Of a DNA stretch of 64,000 nucleotides, positions 63,427 to 64,000 are shown in pieces. Position 1 is the stretch's first letter. Each line of letters starts with the position of its first letter. The notes under the pieces were generated by a model. It was not told where the DNA came from, did no database searches, and saw only the letters and a list, made by a program, of their open reading frames with translations. The translations under genes were made by a program, and so were the position numbers. The stretch spans positions 27,352-91,351 of the forward strand of contig MGYC01000030.1 of NCBI GenBank assembly GCA_001801575.1, in the 5' to 3' direction. This DNA is from Gammaproteobacteria bacterium RIFCSPHIGHO2_12_FULL_41_20 (lineage in GTDB: Bacteria; Pseudomonadota; Gammaproteobacteria; DSM-16500).

Positions 63427-63873
63427 TCAGGTTAACTTAGTTTGCCATTCTTCCACGCCTTGCAAAATCAAATGATAAATATCAACAAAAAATTGTTTGG
63501 GCATTTTATAAGGATCAGGAATTTCAAAATTGCTCCAATTGCCCAAAAGATGAACTTTACCACATGCGGCTGGGAACTGGCGTTTGATTTTTTTACAATG
63601 CACATTCTCCATTACTAGTATTAATTCAGATTCAGCTAACATTTCTTTATTCAATTGACGAGCGCGATGGGCTGAACAATCAATCCCTTTCTGTTCTCGT
63701 AATATTTCATTAACGAAGGGATCAGCAGGGTGACCGATTAATGCACCTATTCCCGCAGAACTCACTTTAATGGGTGATTGGGCTTGTTGAAGATGTAGCT
63801 TAAATATTGCTTCCGTCATCGGACTACGGCAAATATTACCCACACAAACAATTAGAATGTTATTAAATCTCAT
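63427..63873 (-). CDS. Low-molecular-weight protein tyrosine phosphatase (Wzb/Etp-like)
   Basis: This small phosphatase (148 residues) has the P-loop ILIVCVGNICRSPMTEAIF (CX5R) and the general-acid segment IPDPYKMPKQF. In capsule loci it dephosphorylates the Wzc tyrosine kinase and controls export. No kinase is in the window; the neighbouring polysaccharide genes support the role. ATG 63873 has GAGGG five bases before it; ATG 63885 would be four codons earlier. Confidence 0.92.
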   Translation of the reverse strand: MRFNNILIVCVGNICRSPMTEAIFKLHLQQAQSPIKVSSAGIGALIGHPADPFVNEILREQKGIDCSAHRARQLNKEMLAESELILVMENVHCKKIKRQFPAACGKVHLLGNWSNFEIPDPYKMPKQFFVDIYHLILQGVEEWQTKLT

Positions 63874-63917
63874 TTGAACCCTCATTTCTTATACTGATAT
63901 TCATAAGCTTATAATTA

Positions 63918-63980
63918 CAGGAGTTCCTGCTGAAGACGGTGAGCTGGTGAGCTGATCCTTCGCTAACGCTCAGGATGACA
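63918..63980. repeat. Small repeat pair near the right edge
   Basis: CAGGAGTTCCTGCTGAAG (63918-63935) resembles the palindromes at 2782 and 25597. The following 63954-63980 segment is identical over 27 bases to 2750-2776. The intervening GACGGTGAGCTGGTGAGCT has a short direct repeat. No gene is visible after 63886. Confidence 0.7.
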
Positions 63981-64000
63981 ATTTGATAGTTTAATTGCCA

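Noticed and set aside
1..64000. CRISPR array, rRNA operon, tRNA genes or a complete IS
   Set aside because: No regularly spaced repeats, no rRNA sequence, no tRNA-like cloverleaf and no intact transposase were seen by eye.

Overview
The window is a chromosomal segment of an AT-rich gammaproteobacterium (roughly 40% G+C by eye). It carries the replication-origin neighbourhood. Left arm: gyrB, recF, dnaN, dnaA; middle: parA, rsmG, mnmG, mnmE, yidC, yidD, rnpA, rpmH. Several traits fit an intracellular or protist-associated lineage such as the Legionellales/Coxiellaceae: a SUF-type Fe-S system, a Coq7-type ubiquinone hydroxylase, a reverse transsulfuration gene pair, a fused folK-folP, Sel1 and SET-domain proteins, and many small palindromic repeats. 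The placement is an inference; there is no rRNA or tRNA gene here to test it.

Layout. 1-4.6 kb: gyrB (partial), recF, dnaN, dnaA, all leftward, with a perfect parS inside recF. 4.7-14 kb: polA, ruvX, dsbB, a membrane-anchored SET protein, a cbs/cystathionine-lyase pair, two tiny coupled genes and a PBP4-type dacB. 14-26.4 kb, almost all leftward: ubiB, ubiJ, ubiE, queF, parA, rsmG, mnmG, (Sel1 gene, rightward), mnmE, yidC, yidD, rnpA, rpmH. 26.4-27.2 kb: no intact gene; two decayed IS 5' ends and then a candidate oriC with DnaA boxes. 27.2-31.2 kb: folC, folK-folP fusion, folB, aldo/keto reductase. 31.2-35.4 kb: sufR-sufB-sufC-sufD. 35.5-45.4 kb: an AT-rich polysaccharide island (FemAB-like, asnB, glycosyltransferases, flippase, galU, GT-C-like membrane protein, methyltransferase). 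45.5-48.6 kb: the rest of the SUF set (sufS, sufU, an A-type carrier, sufT, grxD). 48.6-53.5 kb: mgtC-like, tgt, coq7, rdgB, yggT, ydcF-like. 53.4-59.6 kb: a tightly overlapping leftward operon carrying the four genes of GDP-D-glycero-D-manno-heptose synthesis plus nucleotide-sugar-type oxidoreductases/epimerase and GtrA. 59.7-64 kb: an unusual metallo-beta-lactamase-fold protein, a GT4 glycosyltransferase, a polysaccharide deacetylase and a low-molecular-weight tyrosine phosphatase.

How the parts connect. Ubiquinone synthesis (ubiB, ubiJ, ubiE, coq7), queuosine (queF, tgt), folate (folC, folKP, folB) and Fe-S assembly (suf genes, grxD) are each represented more than once. The SUF operon is cut in two by the roughly 10-kb glycan island. 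Both halves carry the same promoter/operator sequence, so the SufR regulator could still control both. The 53-63 kb genes plus the island at 35-45 kb look like surface-polysaccharide loci (capsule, O-antigen or related).

The most unusual signals are the split SUF operon with a copied operator, a perfect parS encoded by recF codons, an origin-like region 22 kb from dnaA, a three-level nested repeat at 12.2-12.5 kb, a GC-rich long hairpin at 31.2-31.3 kb with no recognised family, and an in-frame palindrome in queF. No CRISPR array, rRNA, tRNA or complete insertion sequence was seen.
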